DNA of 64,000 nt from Suilimivivens sp964458255 (GCA_964458255.1 CAYWHY010000002.1:1-64000), one strand, 5' to 3'; positions 50,045 to 59,203 are shown, numbered from the stretch's first letter. Numbers and translations: made by a program. The notes: a model not told the origin generated them from the letters alone.

Positions 50045-51061
50045 ATGGCAATTTTAGTTACAGGTGGTGCCGGTTATATCGGCAGCCATACAGTGGTTGA
50101 GTTACAAAACGCAGGTTATGACGTAGTAGTAGTAGATAATTTGAGCAATGCAAGTGAAAAAAGCCTTAAGAGAGTAGAGGCAATTACCGGTAAACCGGTT
50201 ACCTTTTACAAAGCTGACATCCTTGACAGAGATGCTCTTAACAGGATTTTTGAAACAGAGAAGATTGATTCCTGTATTCATTTTGCGGGGCTTAAGGCGG
50301 TAGGTGAATCTGTGCGGAAGCCTTGGGAATATTATGAAAACAATATTGCAGGAACCCTTACACTGGTAGATGTAATGAGAAGGCATGGAGTAAAGAATAT
50401 TATCTTCTCATCCTCCGCAACCGTATACGGTGACCCGGCAATGATTCCCATCACGGAAGAATGTCCTAAAGGACAGTGCACCAATCCTTACGGATGGACC
50501 AAGTCCATGTTGGAGCAGATTTTAAGCGATATGCAGAAAGCAGATCCGGAATGGAACGTTATTATACTTCGTTACTTTAATCCTATCGGTGCACATAAGA
50601 GTGGCACCATGGGAGAAAATCCGAACGGAATTCCTAATAATCTGATGCCGTATGTTACACAGGTGGCGGTAGGTAAGCTGAAAGAACTGGGCGTGTTCGG
50701 TAATGACTATGATACACCTGATGGAACCGGTGTGCGTGATTATATCCATGTAGTAGATCTGGCAGTGGGGCATGTGAAGGCATTAAAGAAGATTGAAGAA
50801 AAAGCCGGTCTTTGCATTTACAATCTGGGAACAGGTGTAGGTTACAGTGTGCTTGATATCGTAAAGAATTTTGAAGAGGCAAACGGGGTGAAGGTTCCTT
50901 ATGTGATTAAGGACAGACGCCCGGGAGATATCGCAACCTGCTATTCCGATGCAACGAAAGCAAAAAAAGAGCTTGGCTGGGAAGCTAAGTACGGCATTAA
51001 GGAAATGTGTGCTGATGCATGGAACTGGCAGAGTCATAATCCTAACGGATATGAAGATTAA
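50045..51061 (+). CDS. galE: UDP-glucose 4-epimerase
   Basis: 338 residues, exactly the GalE size. It has the Rossmann start ILVTGGAGYIGSHTVVEL, catalytic Ser/Thr in IIFSSSATVYGDPAMIP, YxxxK in NPYGWTKSMLEQIL, and GTGVRDYIHVVDLAVGHV near the substrate site. It supplies UDP-galactose or, in broader enzymes, UDP-GalNAc for the exopolysaccharide. ATG 50045 has GGGAGGCAACAAA upstream; the in-frame ATG at 50021 is less favourable. Confidence 0.95.
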   Translation: MAILVTGGAGYIGSHTVVELQNAGYDVVVVDNLSNASEKSLKRVEAITGKPVTFYKADILDRDALNRIFETEKIDSCIHFAGLKAVGESVRKPWEYYENNIAGTLTLVDVMRRHGVKNIIFSSSATVYGDPAMIPITEECPKGQCTNPYGWTKSMLEQILSDMQKADPEWNVIILRYFNPIGAHKSGTMGENPNGIPNNLMPYVTQVAVGKLKELGVFGNDYDTPDGTGVRDYIHVVDLAVGHVKALKKIEEKAGLCIYNLGTGVGYSVLDIVKNFEEANGVKVPYVIKDRRPGDIATCYSDATKAKKELGWEAKYGIKEMCADAWNWQSHNPNGYED

Positions 51062-51090
51062 ATAAAAGAAAATCAGGCAGATAAAAATAG

Positions 51091-51120
51091 CGCCGGTTTA
51101 CGAAAAGTAAACCGGCGTTT
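51091..51120. terminator. Bidirectional terminator between galE and the hemolysin III gene
   Basis: 10-bp stem CGCCGGTTTA / TAAACCGGCG, loop CGAAAAG, flanked by AAAAATAG on the left and TTTATTA on the right, so it can serve both convergent genes. Confidence 0.85.
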
Positions 51121-51135
51121 ATTAGTACTAAAGAT

Positions 51136-51786
51136 TTAAGCCACATAATGATACATAAAAATGAAATGACAAATGCTTCCGCCCATGACAAATAAATGGA
51201 AAAGCTCATGGGAACCGAAATATTTAAATTTATTATTCAATATGGGAAGTTTCATCGCATAAATCACACCGCCGACAGTATAAATAATACCGCCTGCCAA
51301 TAGCCACAGAAATGCAGTGTGAGGTAATACATCCCATAAAGTGCCGAAAACAGCAAGACATACCCATCCCATGGCAATATAAATTAAGGATGAAAACCAT
51401 TTCGGACAGGTAATCCAAAACATTTTAAGAATCATGCCAAAGAGAGCAATGCCCCATACTATGGCAAGGAGTGTATAACCGATTTTGCCGCCAAGCACAA
51501 TGAGACATACCGGTGTATAAGAACCTGCAATCAGTACAAAAATCATCATATGATCCAGCTTACGGAAAAAACAGAGTGCTTTGCCGCTTAGGTTTAAACT
51601 GTGATAAGTGGTGCTGGCACCGTACAGTAAAATCATGCTGAGAATAAATATACTCATAGCTGTCAGGGTCAGGGCACTTGACGAAAGGGCAGCCTTTATC
51701 AGTAAAGGAGTAGCAGCGAAAACTGCCATTATCATTGCGATGAAATGAGTAATCGCACTACCGGGTTCACGAATTGTAATTTGCAT
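51136..51786 (-). CDS. Hemolysin III family membrane protein (YqfA/PAQR-like)
   Basis: 216 residues, seven membrane helices. The family zinc/hydrolase residues are present: AITHFIAMIMAVFAATPL at the start, LYGASTTYHSLNL, FRKLDHMMIFVLIAGSYTPVCL and HELFHLFVMGGSICHF. Despite the name, the function is probably membrane-lipid related, like PAQR receptors. The start at 51786 (MQITIREPGS) follows AGGAGGTG; an upstream ATG at 51810 lies before that site. Confidence 0.92.
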   Translation of the reverse strand: MQITIREPGSAITHFIAMIMAVFAATPLLIKAALSSSALTLTAMSIFILSMILLYGASTTYHSLNLSGKALCFFRKLDHMMIFVLIAGSYTPVCLIVLGGKIGYTLLAIVWGIALFGMILKMFWITCPKWFSSLIYIAMGWVCLAVFGTLWDVLPHTAFLWLLAGGIIYTVGGVIYAMKLPILNNKFKYFGSHELFHLFVMGGSICHFIFMYHYVA

Positions 51787-51888
51787 ATTGACACCTCCTG
51801 AAAACAACAAGTAGTTTCGAAAACTACATATAAGTTAGTTAAATACTACACCATATTATTCCGGATGTCAATAAAAATATACATTTTT

Positions 51889-52155
51889 TTAATCCTCTTC
51901 GATTACATGTATTTCTAAATAATCAAAATCGACGGATTCGATAAAATTATCCTGCGTAAATCTGGCTTTATCATGTTTTTTAAATTCAGAAACGTTAGAA
52001 TCAAGCCAGATTGGTTTGCTTAAATCAAACTCGTAGCAAATTTCGTCAATTGCCTGAAAAACCTTGTGCGTACGGGTATCGTTTTTACTGTTGCATATGA
52101 CGGTGTCCTTAAGTAAATGATTGTCTTTAAAAATTTTGGCCCATAAACGGAACAT
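51889..52155 (-). CDS. Small conserved hypothetical protein (88 aa)
   Basis: 88 residues with AAGGAGAACTTCT just before ATG 52155. It reads MFRLWAKIFKDNHLLKDTVI, then THKVFQAIDEICYEFDLSKPIWLDSN and an acidic end (IHVIEED). No membrane segment or recognised motif. Similar short proteins, with LWAKIF and a KPIWL segment, recur in Lachnospiraceae as far as I recall. Function is not known. Confidence 0.7.
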   Translation of the reverse strand: MFRLWAKIFKDNHLLKDTVICNSKNDTRTHKVFQAIDEICYEFDLSKPIWLDSNVSEFKKHDKARFTQDNFIESVDFDYLEIHVIEED

Positions 52156-52338
52156 AGAAGTTCTCCTTATAATCATAAAGATGGATAATGCTTTGATTCC
52201 ATCATCATATCACATGGGAAAGAAAAAAACAGTAATTAATTCGTAAGTTGTACATATAGATAGAAAGTGTACATTTGGGGGTAAATATGGTAAAATAAAA
52301 AGGACGATTTTAAAATACATAAATAAGGTGGTATGATA

Positions 52339-52980
52339 ATGGAGTTTAATGCAGAAAGAGAAAGTGATGTGGACAGTTGGAAAGAGGTTATATTGATTTA
52401 TAACTCCGCTTTAAAACAGATATCTACAAAGCTTGAAATATTAAATGATGAATTTCAACATGTTCACAGGTATAATCCCATTGAACACATCAAGTCAAGA
52501 ATTAAGACATCCGAAAGTATTGTGAAAAAATTAAGACGTAACGGTTATGAATCTACCATTCAGAATATGATTCAGCATGTGAATGATATTGCCGGTATCA
52601 GAGTTATCTGTTCTTTCACCTCCGATATTTATCAGATTGCTGAAATGATTAGCAATCAAAGTGATATTAAAGTAATCTCTATTAAGGATTATATTGTAAA
52701 TCCGAAGCCGAGCGGTTATAAAAGCTATCATATGCTGGTAACCGTACCGGTTTATTTGTCGGATCGAATTGTTGATACTAAGGTGGAAATTCAGATCCGT
52801 ACGGTGGCGATGGATTTCTGGGCAAGCTTAGAGCATAAGATTAAGTATAAATTTGAAGGGAATGCTCCTGAGCACATTAAAAATGAACTGATTGAGTGCT
52901 CAAGGATGGTTTCGGAACTTGATAAGAGAATGTTGTCTTTGAATGAAGAAATTCAGACTTTTAAACATCATAACGACTGA
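52339..52980 (+). CDS. Small alarmone synthetase (RelQ/YjbM-like GTP pyrophosphokinase)
   Basis: 213 residues with only the RelA/SpoT synthetase domain. HIKSRIKTSESIVKKLRRN (ATP-binding basic motif), DIAGIRVICSF, DYIVNPKPSGYKSYHMLV and VEIQIRTVAMDFWASLEHKI hold the substrate residues. There is no HD hydrolase, TGS or ACT domain, so it makes (p)ppGpp without breaking it down, as small alarmone synthetases do. AAGGTGG precedes the starts at 52333/52339. Confidence 0.93.
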   Translation: MEFNAERESDVDSWKEVILIYNSALKQISTKLEILNDEFQHVHRYNPIEHIKSRIKTSESIVKKLRRNGYESTIQNMIQHVNDIAGIRVICSFTSDIYQIAEMISNQSDIKVISIKDYIVNPKPSGYKSYHMLVTVPVYLSDRIVDTKVEIQIRTVAMDFWASLEHKIKYKFEGNAPEHIKNELIECSRMVSELDKRMLSLNEEIQTFKHHND

Positions 52981-53187
52981 AAAGCAAAAATCATCAGCCG
53001 GAAAATGAGGAGCGCCCAGACACATTTCTGCGCCTGGGCTATTATGAAAAAAATTATCTATATTTGCAAGAAAAAGTATATAGCAATCATCTGCTATGTA
53101 TATAGTATACTATTAGATTATGAACAAAATATGAACACGTTATTAAAATATTGTGAATTGTACGAATATTGAGGGAAAACATCATTT

Positions 53188-53210
53188 TTTTTGTGCAAAA
53201 TGCACAAAAA
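53188..53210. promoter_or_regulatory. 23-bp palindrome directly upstream of a promoter
   Basis: TTTTTGTGCA (53188-53197) and TGCACAAAAA (53201-53210) surround AAA: ten perfectly paired bases, ending 9 bp before the -35 box. It suits an activator or repressor dimer. Confidence 0.55.
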
Positions 53211-53219
53211 TATAATGCA

Positions 53220-53248
53220 TTGTCAATTGGACGTGAAAGTGTTATGAT
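53220..53248 (+). promoter_or_regulatory. Promoter of the hendecad-repeat protein gene
   Basis: TTGTCA (53220-53225), 17-bp spacer, TATGAT (53243-53248). Confidence 0.65.
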
Positions 53249-53298
53249 AGAGTATAAGCACTTACTATGAAAAAATAATGTACGGGGAGGGATTACCG

Positions 53299-54048
53299 AT
53301 GGACAATTTTATGGATAAGATAGCACAGAAATTAACTTCGCAGGATATGATTCGTGCAAATTCAGCAGCAGATGCAGCAGAGCTGCAAAAGCTTGAAACA
53401 CAGATGGAGTTATTTAAGGAGCAGATGGGTAAGTATGACGATTGTATTCAGGAAATGCGTCAGCTTAATTTGAAAAATATTGAGAATGCCGAAGGGATCC
53501 AGCAGTTAACAGATGAGGCAAATGAGAAGCTTGGCAAAACAGCAGGTGAAATAGAGAATACTTCCATGTCGAAAATTCAGCAGACCTCTGATGCTTCCAT
53601 TGCAGGAATCAGAGAAACCTCTGATGCTTCCATTGCCGGTATCAAAGAAACCTCCGATGCTTCCATTGCGGGAATCAGACAGACATCGGATGTTTCTATT
53701 GCAGGTATTAATCAGGCAGTGGAAGAAGGTCTGGCCAAGATTGCGGAAATCAGACAGAATGGAAATAACATAGAAGCAATTACAGAAACCATGACGGAAT
53801 TACAGACCAAGCTTGAAGAATCCTTTAAAGGATTGGAAGACTTTTTACATACGGACAATGTAAAGGTGTACCGTAATGTACAGGCTTCCATGGTGGAGCA
53901 GCTGAAGAAACAGACGGAAGAAATTCAGGCGGCACAGGAAAAGGGTGCTAAAATGGATAAGATGATGTTCATTTTTGTGGCAGCTACGTTAGTACTTTCT
54001 TTTGCAAATCTGGTAATGAACATTGCCGGAATTTTGGGATTGTTCTAA
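53299..54048 (+). CDS. Coiled-coil membrane protein with hendecad repeats
   Basis: 249 residues from ATG 53299 (GGGGAGGG 9-16 nt upstream). The N-terminal 80 residues are a coiled coil (ELQKLETQMELFKEQMGKY). Residues about 95-140 carry four to five 11-residue repeats of TSDASIAGIRE type, which favour a right-handed coil. A second coil (TMTELQTKLEESFKGLEDFL) and a C-terminal hydrophobic hairpin or helix follow (MMFIFVAATLVLSFANLVMN, then IAGILGLF). It has no signal peptide, so it is tail-anchored and cytoplasmic. It could scaffold or tether something at the membrane; no family is recognised. Confidence 0.7.
   Translation: MDNFMDKIAQKLTSQDMIRANSAADAAELQKLETQMELFKEQMGKYDDCIQEMRQLNLKNIENAEGIQQLTDEANEKLGKTAGEIENTSMSKIQQTSDASIAGIRETSDASIAGIKETSDASIAGIRQTSDVSIAGINQAVEEGLAKIAEIRQNGNNIEAITETMTELQTKLEESFKGLEDFLHTDNVKVYRNVQASMVEQLKKQTEEIQAAQEKGAKMDKMMFIFVAATLVLSFANLVMNIAGILGLF
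53584..53715 (+). repeat. 33-bp tandem repeats encoding TSDASIAGI hendecads
   Basis: Four 33-bp units begin at 53584, 53617, 53650 and 53683. They differ by a few mostly synonymous bases, so protein sequence is more conserved than DNA. Confidence 0.85.
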
Positions 54049-54065
54049 CCGGTAAGGAGAAAGCT

Positions 54066-54635
54066 ATGGGGAGACAGACTTGGAAACCGGGGAATATGTT
54101 GTATCCCCTTCCGGCTGTTCTTGTAACAGTGGCTGACAAGATGGGAAATTCGAATATTTTTACGGTGGCATGGACAGGAACTGTCTGTAGTGATCCTGCG
54201 ATGGTATCCATATCCGTACGTCCGGAAAGATACTCCTATCATATGATAAAAGAAACAGGTGGATTTGTTATCAATCTGACTACACAGGAACTGGCATATG
54301 CTACAGACTATTGTGGAGTAAAAAGCGGAAGAGATGTTGATAAGTTTAAGGATATGAATCTTACACCGTTGCCGGCTGATGTGGTCTTGGCACCGCTTCT
54401 TAAGGAAAGCCCTGTTAATATAGAATGTATAGTGAAGGATATTATAAAACTCGGAACGCACGATATGTTTCTGGCTGAAGTGGCAGCAGTTCACGTTGAT
54501 GAAAGATATATGGATGAAAATGGAAAGTTTTCTCTTGAAAAAGCGAAGCCTATGGTGTATTCCCACGGAATATATTATTCGCTGGGAAAGAAGCTGGGAA
54601 GCTTTGGTTACAGCGTCCGCAAAAAGAAAAAATGA
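54066..54635 (+). CDS. Flavin reductase-like FMN-binding protein
   Basis: 189 residues of the FMN-binding split-barrel family: WKPGNMLYPLPAVLVTVADK, FTVAWTGTVCSDPAMVSISV, and GGFVINLTTQELAYATDYCG form the FMN-binding core. Clostridial members often act as small flavin or ferric reductases. It follows the previous gene by 17 bp with GGTAAGGAG, so it may be cotranscribed. Confidence 0.9.
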   Translation: MGRQTWKPGNMLYPLPAVLVTVADKMGNSNIFTVAWTGTVCSDPAMVSISVRPERYSYHMIKETGGFVINLTTQELAYATDYCGVKSGRDVDKFKDMNLTPLPADVVLAPLLKESPVNIECIVKDIIKLGTHDMFLAEVAAVHVDERYMDENGKFSLEKAKPMVYSHGIYYSLGKKLGSFGYSVRKKKK

Positions 54636-54814
54636 TAAGGAATGGCATCTGTGCTGTATAGGGGCATGGATGCCTTTTTGTTACCAGCAGACATCATAAC
54701 AGGCTCTTTACAAGATAAGCATTTACTGGTAGAATGTATTTATTACAAAAATGTTACAAAACGAGAAGAACACTGCAAAGCAGTAGGGTGTTTGCAGTTT
54801 TTATAGAGGTTAAG

Positions 54815-56389
54815 ATGAAATCCGTGTCCTGTTATTATAAAAGACTTAAAATCAGAGAGATAAAAATAGCAATACTGGCAGTAATTGTCAGTATCTTTTT
54901 TCTGCCTCATTATGTAACTTTTGAAAGTACGGGGAATAATATGTTTACCGTTATTTTAAACGGTGTAAAGGTTGGTACGGTGTCTGAGGCGGAAAAGGCA
55001 GAAGAATATGTAAGGGAAGCGAGGAAACAGATAGCATCAGACAGTGAAGAACTGGTGCTTGCGGAAGGAGAACTTAAGATCGAGGGAAGTGAAGTTATCT
55101 GGGGAGAAGTGGACAATCCCCAAACTGTTATTTCCAATATGGCAATGGTTCTGGCTGATAATGTAAGAGAAACAATGAACCGCTCTTATGTGGTCAAAAT
55201 TAATGATTATATGGTAAATCTGGCGAGTAAGGAAGAGGTGCAGGCACTTTTGCAGGCGGCAGTTGCTCAATATGATTTGCAAGGGAAGTATTCCGTAGAG
55301 CTTGATTTGGACCCGGACAGGGAATTGTCTGTTTTGTCGACTAAGGTAATTTCTAAAGAAGAAGTAACAGGTGAAGAAGCGGCTGTTTCAGTCTGCGCCG
55401 GTATTGATGCAGAAATCGGTCAGGTTTTTGAAAATGTGGAGCCTGCAGGTGAAATGGATTTTGAAGACTATGACTTAGGATTAATATCCGTGGATTTCGG
55501 AGACACTATTGAGGTGGTAGAAGCTTATTTGGGTGCAGAAGAGCTGACGAAGCTTGAGGATGCTATCGAAGATGTGACGAAGGAAGAGGAAAAAAATGAG
55601 GTATATGAGGTGCAGTCGGGAGATACTTTATCTGAGATTGCGATTATTACCAATATTCCTTTAGATAAACTGATTGAGATGAATGATACGCTGGAAGATG
55701 AAAATTCAATGATACGTGCAGGTGATGAACTGGTGATTACCGTTCCTGAACCGGCACTTACGGTAGTGCGTCAGGAGGAAATGTATTACGAAGAAGATTA
55801 CGAAGCAGACATTATATATGTAGATAATGATGACTGGTATACAACTGAAACAAAAACTTTGCAGGAGCCTTCTGCGGGGCACAGAAAAGCAGTGGCAGTG
55901 GTTTCCTTCGAAAATGACAAAGAAGTGGGAAGGGAAATTATTAAGGAAGAAGTCACGTATGAAGCTGTTCCTAAGATTGTAGAAAGAGGAACTAAAATTC
56001 CACCCACCTACATCAAGCCTATTTCCGGAGGGCGTTTAAGCTCAAGGTTTGGACGGAGAAATGCACCTACCAAAGGTGCCAGCAGCTATCACAAGGGCGT
56101 GGACTGGGCAACGCCTACCGGAACGGCGGTGGCTGCCTCTTCGGGAGGAACTGTTGCAAAGGCCGGATGGGGGAGCGGATATGGCTATGTGGTTTATATT
56201 AACCATCCGGACGGAAGGCAAACCAGATACGGACACTTAAGCAAAGTGCTGGTATCTGCGGGACAAACGGTGTCACAGGGACAGAAGATTGCGCTTAGCG
56301 GAAATACCGGTGTCAGCACAGGACCGCATTTACACTTCGAAATATTGATTAATGGTAAACAGGTTGACCCTTTTGCACACATGAACTGA
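54815..56389 (+). CDS. M23 peptidoglycan endopeptidase with LysM and G5 domains
   Basis: 524 residues. A membrane anchor at about 16-34 (IAILAVIVSIFFLPHYVTF) is followed by a DUF-like linker. LysM spans about 266-315 (YEVQSGDTLSEIAIITNIP), G5 about 355-400 (EVGREIIKEEVTYEAVPKIV), and M23 covers the last 125 residues. Zinc ligands are present: YHKGVDWA (His...Asp) and HLHFE. GRLSSRFGRR opens the domain. It cuts cell-wall cross-bridges outside the membrane. ATG 54815 follows AGAGG; the longer reading has no signal-like start. Confidence 0.92.
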   Translation: MKSVSCYYKRLKIREIKIAILAVIVSIFFLPHYVTFESTGNNMFTVILNGVKVGTVSEAEKAEEYVREARKQIASDSEELVLAEGELKIEGSEVIWGEVDNPQTVISNMAMVLADNVRETMNRSYVVKINDYMVNLASKEEVQALLQAAVAQYDLQGKYSVELDLDPDRELSVLSTKVISKEEVTGEEAAVSVCAGIDAEIGQVFENVEPAGEMDFEDYDLGLISVDFGDTIEVVEAYLGAEELTKLEDAIEDVTKEEEKNEVYEVQSGDTLSEIAIITNIPLDKLIEMNDTLEDENSMIRAGDELVITVPEPALTVVRQEEMYYEEDYEADIIYVDNDDWYTTETKTLQEPSAGHRKAVAVVSFENDKEVGREIIKEEVTYEAVPKIVERGTKIPPTYIKPISGGRLSSRFGRRNAPTKGASSYHKGVDWATPTGTAVAASSGGTVAKAGWGSGYGYVVYINHPDGRQTRYGHLSKVLVSAGQTVSQGQKIALSGNTGVSTGPHLHFEILINGKQVDPFAHMN

Positions 56390-56398
56390 TGTTTGGCA

Positions 56399-56426
56399 TT
56401 TACAAATGAGTAGGATATGCTATACT
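56399..56426 (+). promoter_or_regulatory. Possible promoter of murA
   Basis: TTTACA (56399-56404), 16-bp spacer, TATACT (56421-56426). Confidence 0.45.
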
Positions 56427-56487
56427 AAAATGGTATGCTTATGAAGTTTTATCGGAAGAATATTTTATATAGATATAGAGGTATACT

Positions 56488-57780
56488 ATGGAACAGTATG
56501 CAATTAGAGGCGGGAATCCGCTGGTTGGAGAAGTAGAGATAGGCGGCGCTAAGAATGCTGCTTTGGCAATATTGGCAGCCGCGGTAATGACGGAGGATAC
56601 CGTCACAATAGAAAATGTACCTGATTTACGGGATACAGCAGCTATGCTGCAGGCGATGGAGTGTATTGGAATACAGGTAGAACGACTGGAAAGACATACA
56701 GTCAGAATTGCGGCAAAATCCATCAGCAATCTTGTGATTGAGGAAGACAGTATCAAAAAAATCAGAGCGTCCTATTATTTTTTGGGAGCACTGCTTGGAA
56801 AGTACAGGAAGGCAGAGGTAGCACTTCCCGGTGGCTGTAATATCGGTTTGCGTCCGATTGACCAGCATATTAAAGGCTTTCGTGCACTGGGAGCAGATGT
56901 AAGGATAGAGCATGGGTTAATTATTACGGAAGCACAGCAGCTGAGAGGCAATCATATCTATTTAGATGTGGTTACTGTCGGAGCGACTATCAATGTGATG
57001 ATGGCAGCGGTTATGGCAGAGGGACAGACAATTATTGAAAATGCAGCGAAGGAGCCTCATGTGGTGGATGTTGCCAACTTCCTAAACAGTATGGGTGCCA
57101 TGATTAAAGGTGCAGGTACGGATGTGATTCGGATTAAAGGGGTTTCAAAGCTTCACGGAACGGAATATGCCATTATTCCCGATCAGATTGAAGCAGGAAC
57201 TTTTATGTTTGCAGCCGCAGTGACGAAGGGGGATGTTACAGTCAAAAATGTCATTCCCAAGCATCTGGAGTCTATCAGTGCAAAGCTTATGGAAATTGGC
57301 TGTGAAATAGAAGAATCAGATGATGCAGTGCGTGTCGTGGCTGCAAAACCGCTTACCCATACACACGTAAAAACACTGCCTTATCCGGGGTTCCCAACAG
57401 ATATGCAGCCACAGATTACGGTGGCACTGGGGCTTTCTAAAGGGACCAGTATTGTGACGGAAAGTATTTTTGAAAACAGATTTAAATATGTAGATGAGTT
57501 AACCAGGATGGGAGCTAATATCAAGGTGGAAGGTAATACGGCCATTATTGACGGTGTGGAAAAATACACAGGTGCCAGTTTGACGGCTCCCGATTTAAGG
57601 GCAGGTGCGGCATTGGTAACGGCTGCACTGGCAGCTGAGGGAATATCTACCATTGATGATGTTAAATTCATTGAGAGAGGTTATGAAGATTTTCCACTTA
57701 AGCTACAGAGCCTGGGAGCTCAAATAGAAAAAGTAAATACAGAGAGACAATTACAAAAATTCCGTTTAAAAACAGGGTAA
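56488..57780 (+). CDS. murA: UDP-N-acetylglucosamine 1-carboxyvinyltransferase
   Basis: 430 residues, normal for MurA. It catalyses the first committed step of peptidoglycan synthesis, transfer of enolpyruvate from PEP. GGAKNAALAILAAAVM (UDP-GlcNAc/PEP Lys-Asn) lies near residue 20. The flexible loop with the catalytic Cys, LPGGCNIGLRPIDQHIKG, is at about residue 114, so fosfomycin-sensitive type. FPTDMQPQ and the C-terminal RGYEDFPLKLQSLGA segment complete the fold. It starts behind GAGGTATACT. Confidence 0.95.
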   Translation: MEQYAIRGGNPLVGEVEIGGAKNAALAILAAAVMTEDTVTIENVPDLRDTAAMLQAMECIGIQVERLERHTVRIAAKSISNLVIEEDSIKKIRASYYFLGALLGKYRKAEVALPGGCNIGLRPIDQHIKGFRALGADVRIEHGLIITEAQQLRGNHIYLDVVTVGATINVMMAAVMAEGQTIIENAAKEPHVVDVANFLNSMGAMIKGAGTDVIRIKGVSKLHGTEYAIIPDQIEAGTFMFAAAVTKGDVTVKNVIPKHLESISAKLMEIGCEIEESDDAVRVVAAKPLTHTHVKTLPYPGFPTDMQPQITVALGLSKGTSIVTESIFENRFKYVDELTRMGANIKVEGNTAIIDGVEKYTGASLTAPDLRAGAALVTAALAAEGISTIDDVKFIERGYEDFPLKLQSLGAQIEKVNTERQLQKFRLKTG

Positions 57781-57786
57781 TAGAAA

Positions 57787-57810
57787 AAGCCGTCACTTTT
57801 GTGACGGCTT
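57787..57810. terminator. Bidirectional terminator between murA and the HD-GYP gene
   Basis: AAGCCGTCAC / GTGACGGCTT with a TTTT loop, preceded by AGAAAA and followed by AATTGTTTTT. It serves both convergent genes. Confidence 0.88.
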
Positions 57811-57818
57811 AATTGTTT

Positions 57819-58892
57819 TTATAAAATATCTTCAATATACAGATCCGAATGAATGCTTAAATCAATAAAGCCGTTAGCTGTCTGGATGGTAGGGGAAGAG
57901 AGACGATCCCTGTTAATATATACAATTTTGCCCACCACTCCGTTGTTTAAACGTACGGTATTAAGCAAATAAGTATTCACCACGTTTTCAAGAAAAGTTA
58001 AAATATATTTCGGGTCATATTTTTGCAGACCTTCATTTTCAAATATGGCAATTGCCTTAAAGGGGCATAAAGGCCCACGATAAATGCGGGCGGAAGTCAT
58101 GGCATCATACACATCGGCGATAGCAACGATTTTGGCATACGGGTCAATTTTGTCACCGGTAATACCGAAAGGATAACCGCTCCCGTCCCATCTTTCATGA
58201 TGCATTAAAACGGCATTGCGTATGGAAGGGGAAACGGCTGATTTCTCAAGCATGCGATATCCTTCCTGGGGATGTGTCTTTACAATGCTGTATTCCTGCG
58301 GTGAAAGTGCGGATGGCTTTTTGATGATGCTGTCCGGGATTCGGGTCTTACCAATATCGTGGAGAAGTCCGCTGATAGTTGCTGTTCGTATTTCTTCGTC
58401 GCTAAGACGGAGCCAATGGGCAAAAACGTTGCATATTAAAGCCACATTCATACAGTGAACATAAGTTGCATCATCATATTCACGCATACAATGCAGCATA
58501 TCAAATATGCCCGGACCGGTTGCATTGGAATCTAAGCTTTTTAAGGTGTTGTTAATCAATTTGTCAATATCTATGGGAGCCCCGCGTTCGATGACATCAT
58601 TTACTGCGTCCTTAAGGACATCCACATCTTTTTCGAAATCCTTTTTGAATTGAATGAATTCGGAGGTTTGACGGAGCTTTTCGGTATAGGAAATGGCATG
58701 ATCGGAAAAATTGCCAAATTCTACAATTTCATCTTCCACATATACATGAAAAATGGAATAAAAAGTAAGCTTGGTAATCATTTTGTCGGTCAAAATAAGC
58801 CCTTTTGGAAGGACCAGCTGATGATTATAATTAAGAATGTCCTCTGCGGTAATCATACCGGGAACCAGTTCGGAAGTACTTACTCTTTTCAT
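57819..58892 (-). CDS. HD-GYP domain phosphodiesterase
   Basis: 357 residues. The N-terminal 110 residues form a small domain (ELVPGMITAEDILNYNHQLVL, DUF3391-like). The HD-GYP domain begins at about 130: HCMNVALICNVFAHWLRL, GLLHDIGKTRIPD, HHERWDGSGYPFGITG and DVYDAMTSARIYR, all metal and GYP residues present. Such enzymes usually break down c-di-GMP. The gene is convergent with murA and divergent from metK. Its proximity to PilB with a MshEN domain is not close, so any link to pili is only plausible. Confidence 0.92.
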   Translation of the reverse strand: MKRVSTSELVPGMITAEDILNYNHQLVLPKGLILTDKMITKLTFYSIFHVYVEDEIVEFGNFSDHAISYTEKLRQTSEFIQFKKDFEKDVDVLKDAVNDVIERGAPIDIDKLINNTLKSLDSNATGPGIFDMLHCMREYDDATYVHCMNVALICNVFAHWLRLSDEEIRTATISGLLHDIGKTRIPDSIIKKPSALSPQEYSIVKTHPQEGYRMLEKSAVSPSIRNAVLMHHERWDGSGYPFGITGDKIDPYAKIVAIADVYDAMTSARIYRGPLCPFKAIAIFENEGLQKYDPKYILTFLENVVNTYLLNTVRLNNGVVGKIVYINRDRLSSPTIQTANGFIDLSIHSDLYIEDIL

Positions 58893-59044
58893 ATCAACTC
58901 CGTTAAAAAATAAAGGTTATTGCGTAATAAAATTATTAAATAAATTATAGATTTTATGGGTAATATTGTCAATGTATAATAATGTATTGACAAAACGGAG
59001 TTTGTGGTGTAGCCTATGTACAGATATGAAAATTCAATATTGTG

Positions 59045-59163
59045 AATCTCTTATTCAGAGTGGTGGAGGTACATAGGACCAGTGAAGCCACGGCAACCCC
59101 GGTAACGGAAGGTGCCTGCCTGAGCGAGTAAAAGCCTTTGAGCTGTCGAACAATAAGAGGATT
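59045..59163 (+). promoter_or_regulatory. SAM-I (S-box) riboswitch upstream of metK
   Basis: P1 pairs CTCTTATT (59048-59055) with AATAAGAG (59152-59159). The conserved core follows: AGTGGTGGAGG, then GTGAAGCCACGGCAACC and GGTGCC, as in SAM-I aptamers. AATAAG of the P1 3' strand can also pair with CTTAT inside the terminator stem (59185-59189), so an antiterminator exists. A candidate -35 (TTGACA, 58987-58992) lies upstream with a weak -10. High SAM stabilises P1 and releases the terminator, turning metK off. Confidence 0.92.
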
Positions 59164-59179
59164 TGATTATCAAAAATCT

Positions 59180-59203
59180 GTCCGCTTATAAGCGGACTTT
59201 TTT
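59180..59203 (+). terminator. Riboswitch-controlled terminator before metK
   Basis: GTCCGCTTA / TAAGCGGAC perfect 9-bp arms followed by six or more T. Confidence 0.92.

Larger units (their letters stand above)
52981..53298. other. Regulatory intergenic region before the hendecad-repeat gene
   Basis: 318 bp without a gene. It holds a weak hairpin near 53009-53040 that may terminate the synthetase message, an ATAGCA/TGCTAT inverted repeat near 53080, the strong palindrome at 53188-53210 and the promoter at 53220-53248. Confidence 0.5.
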
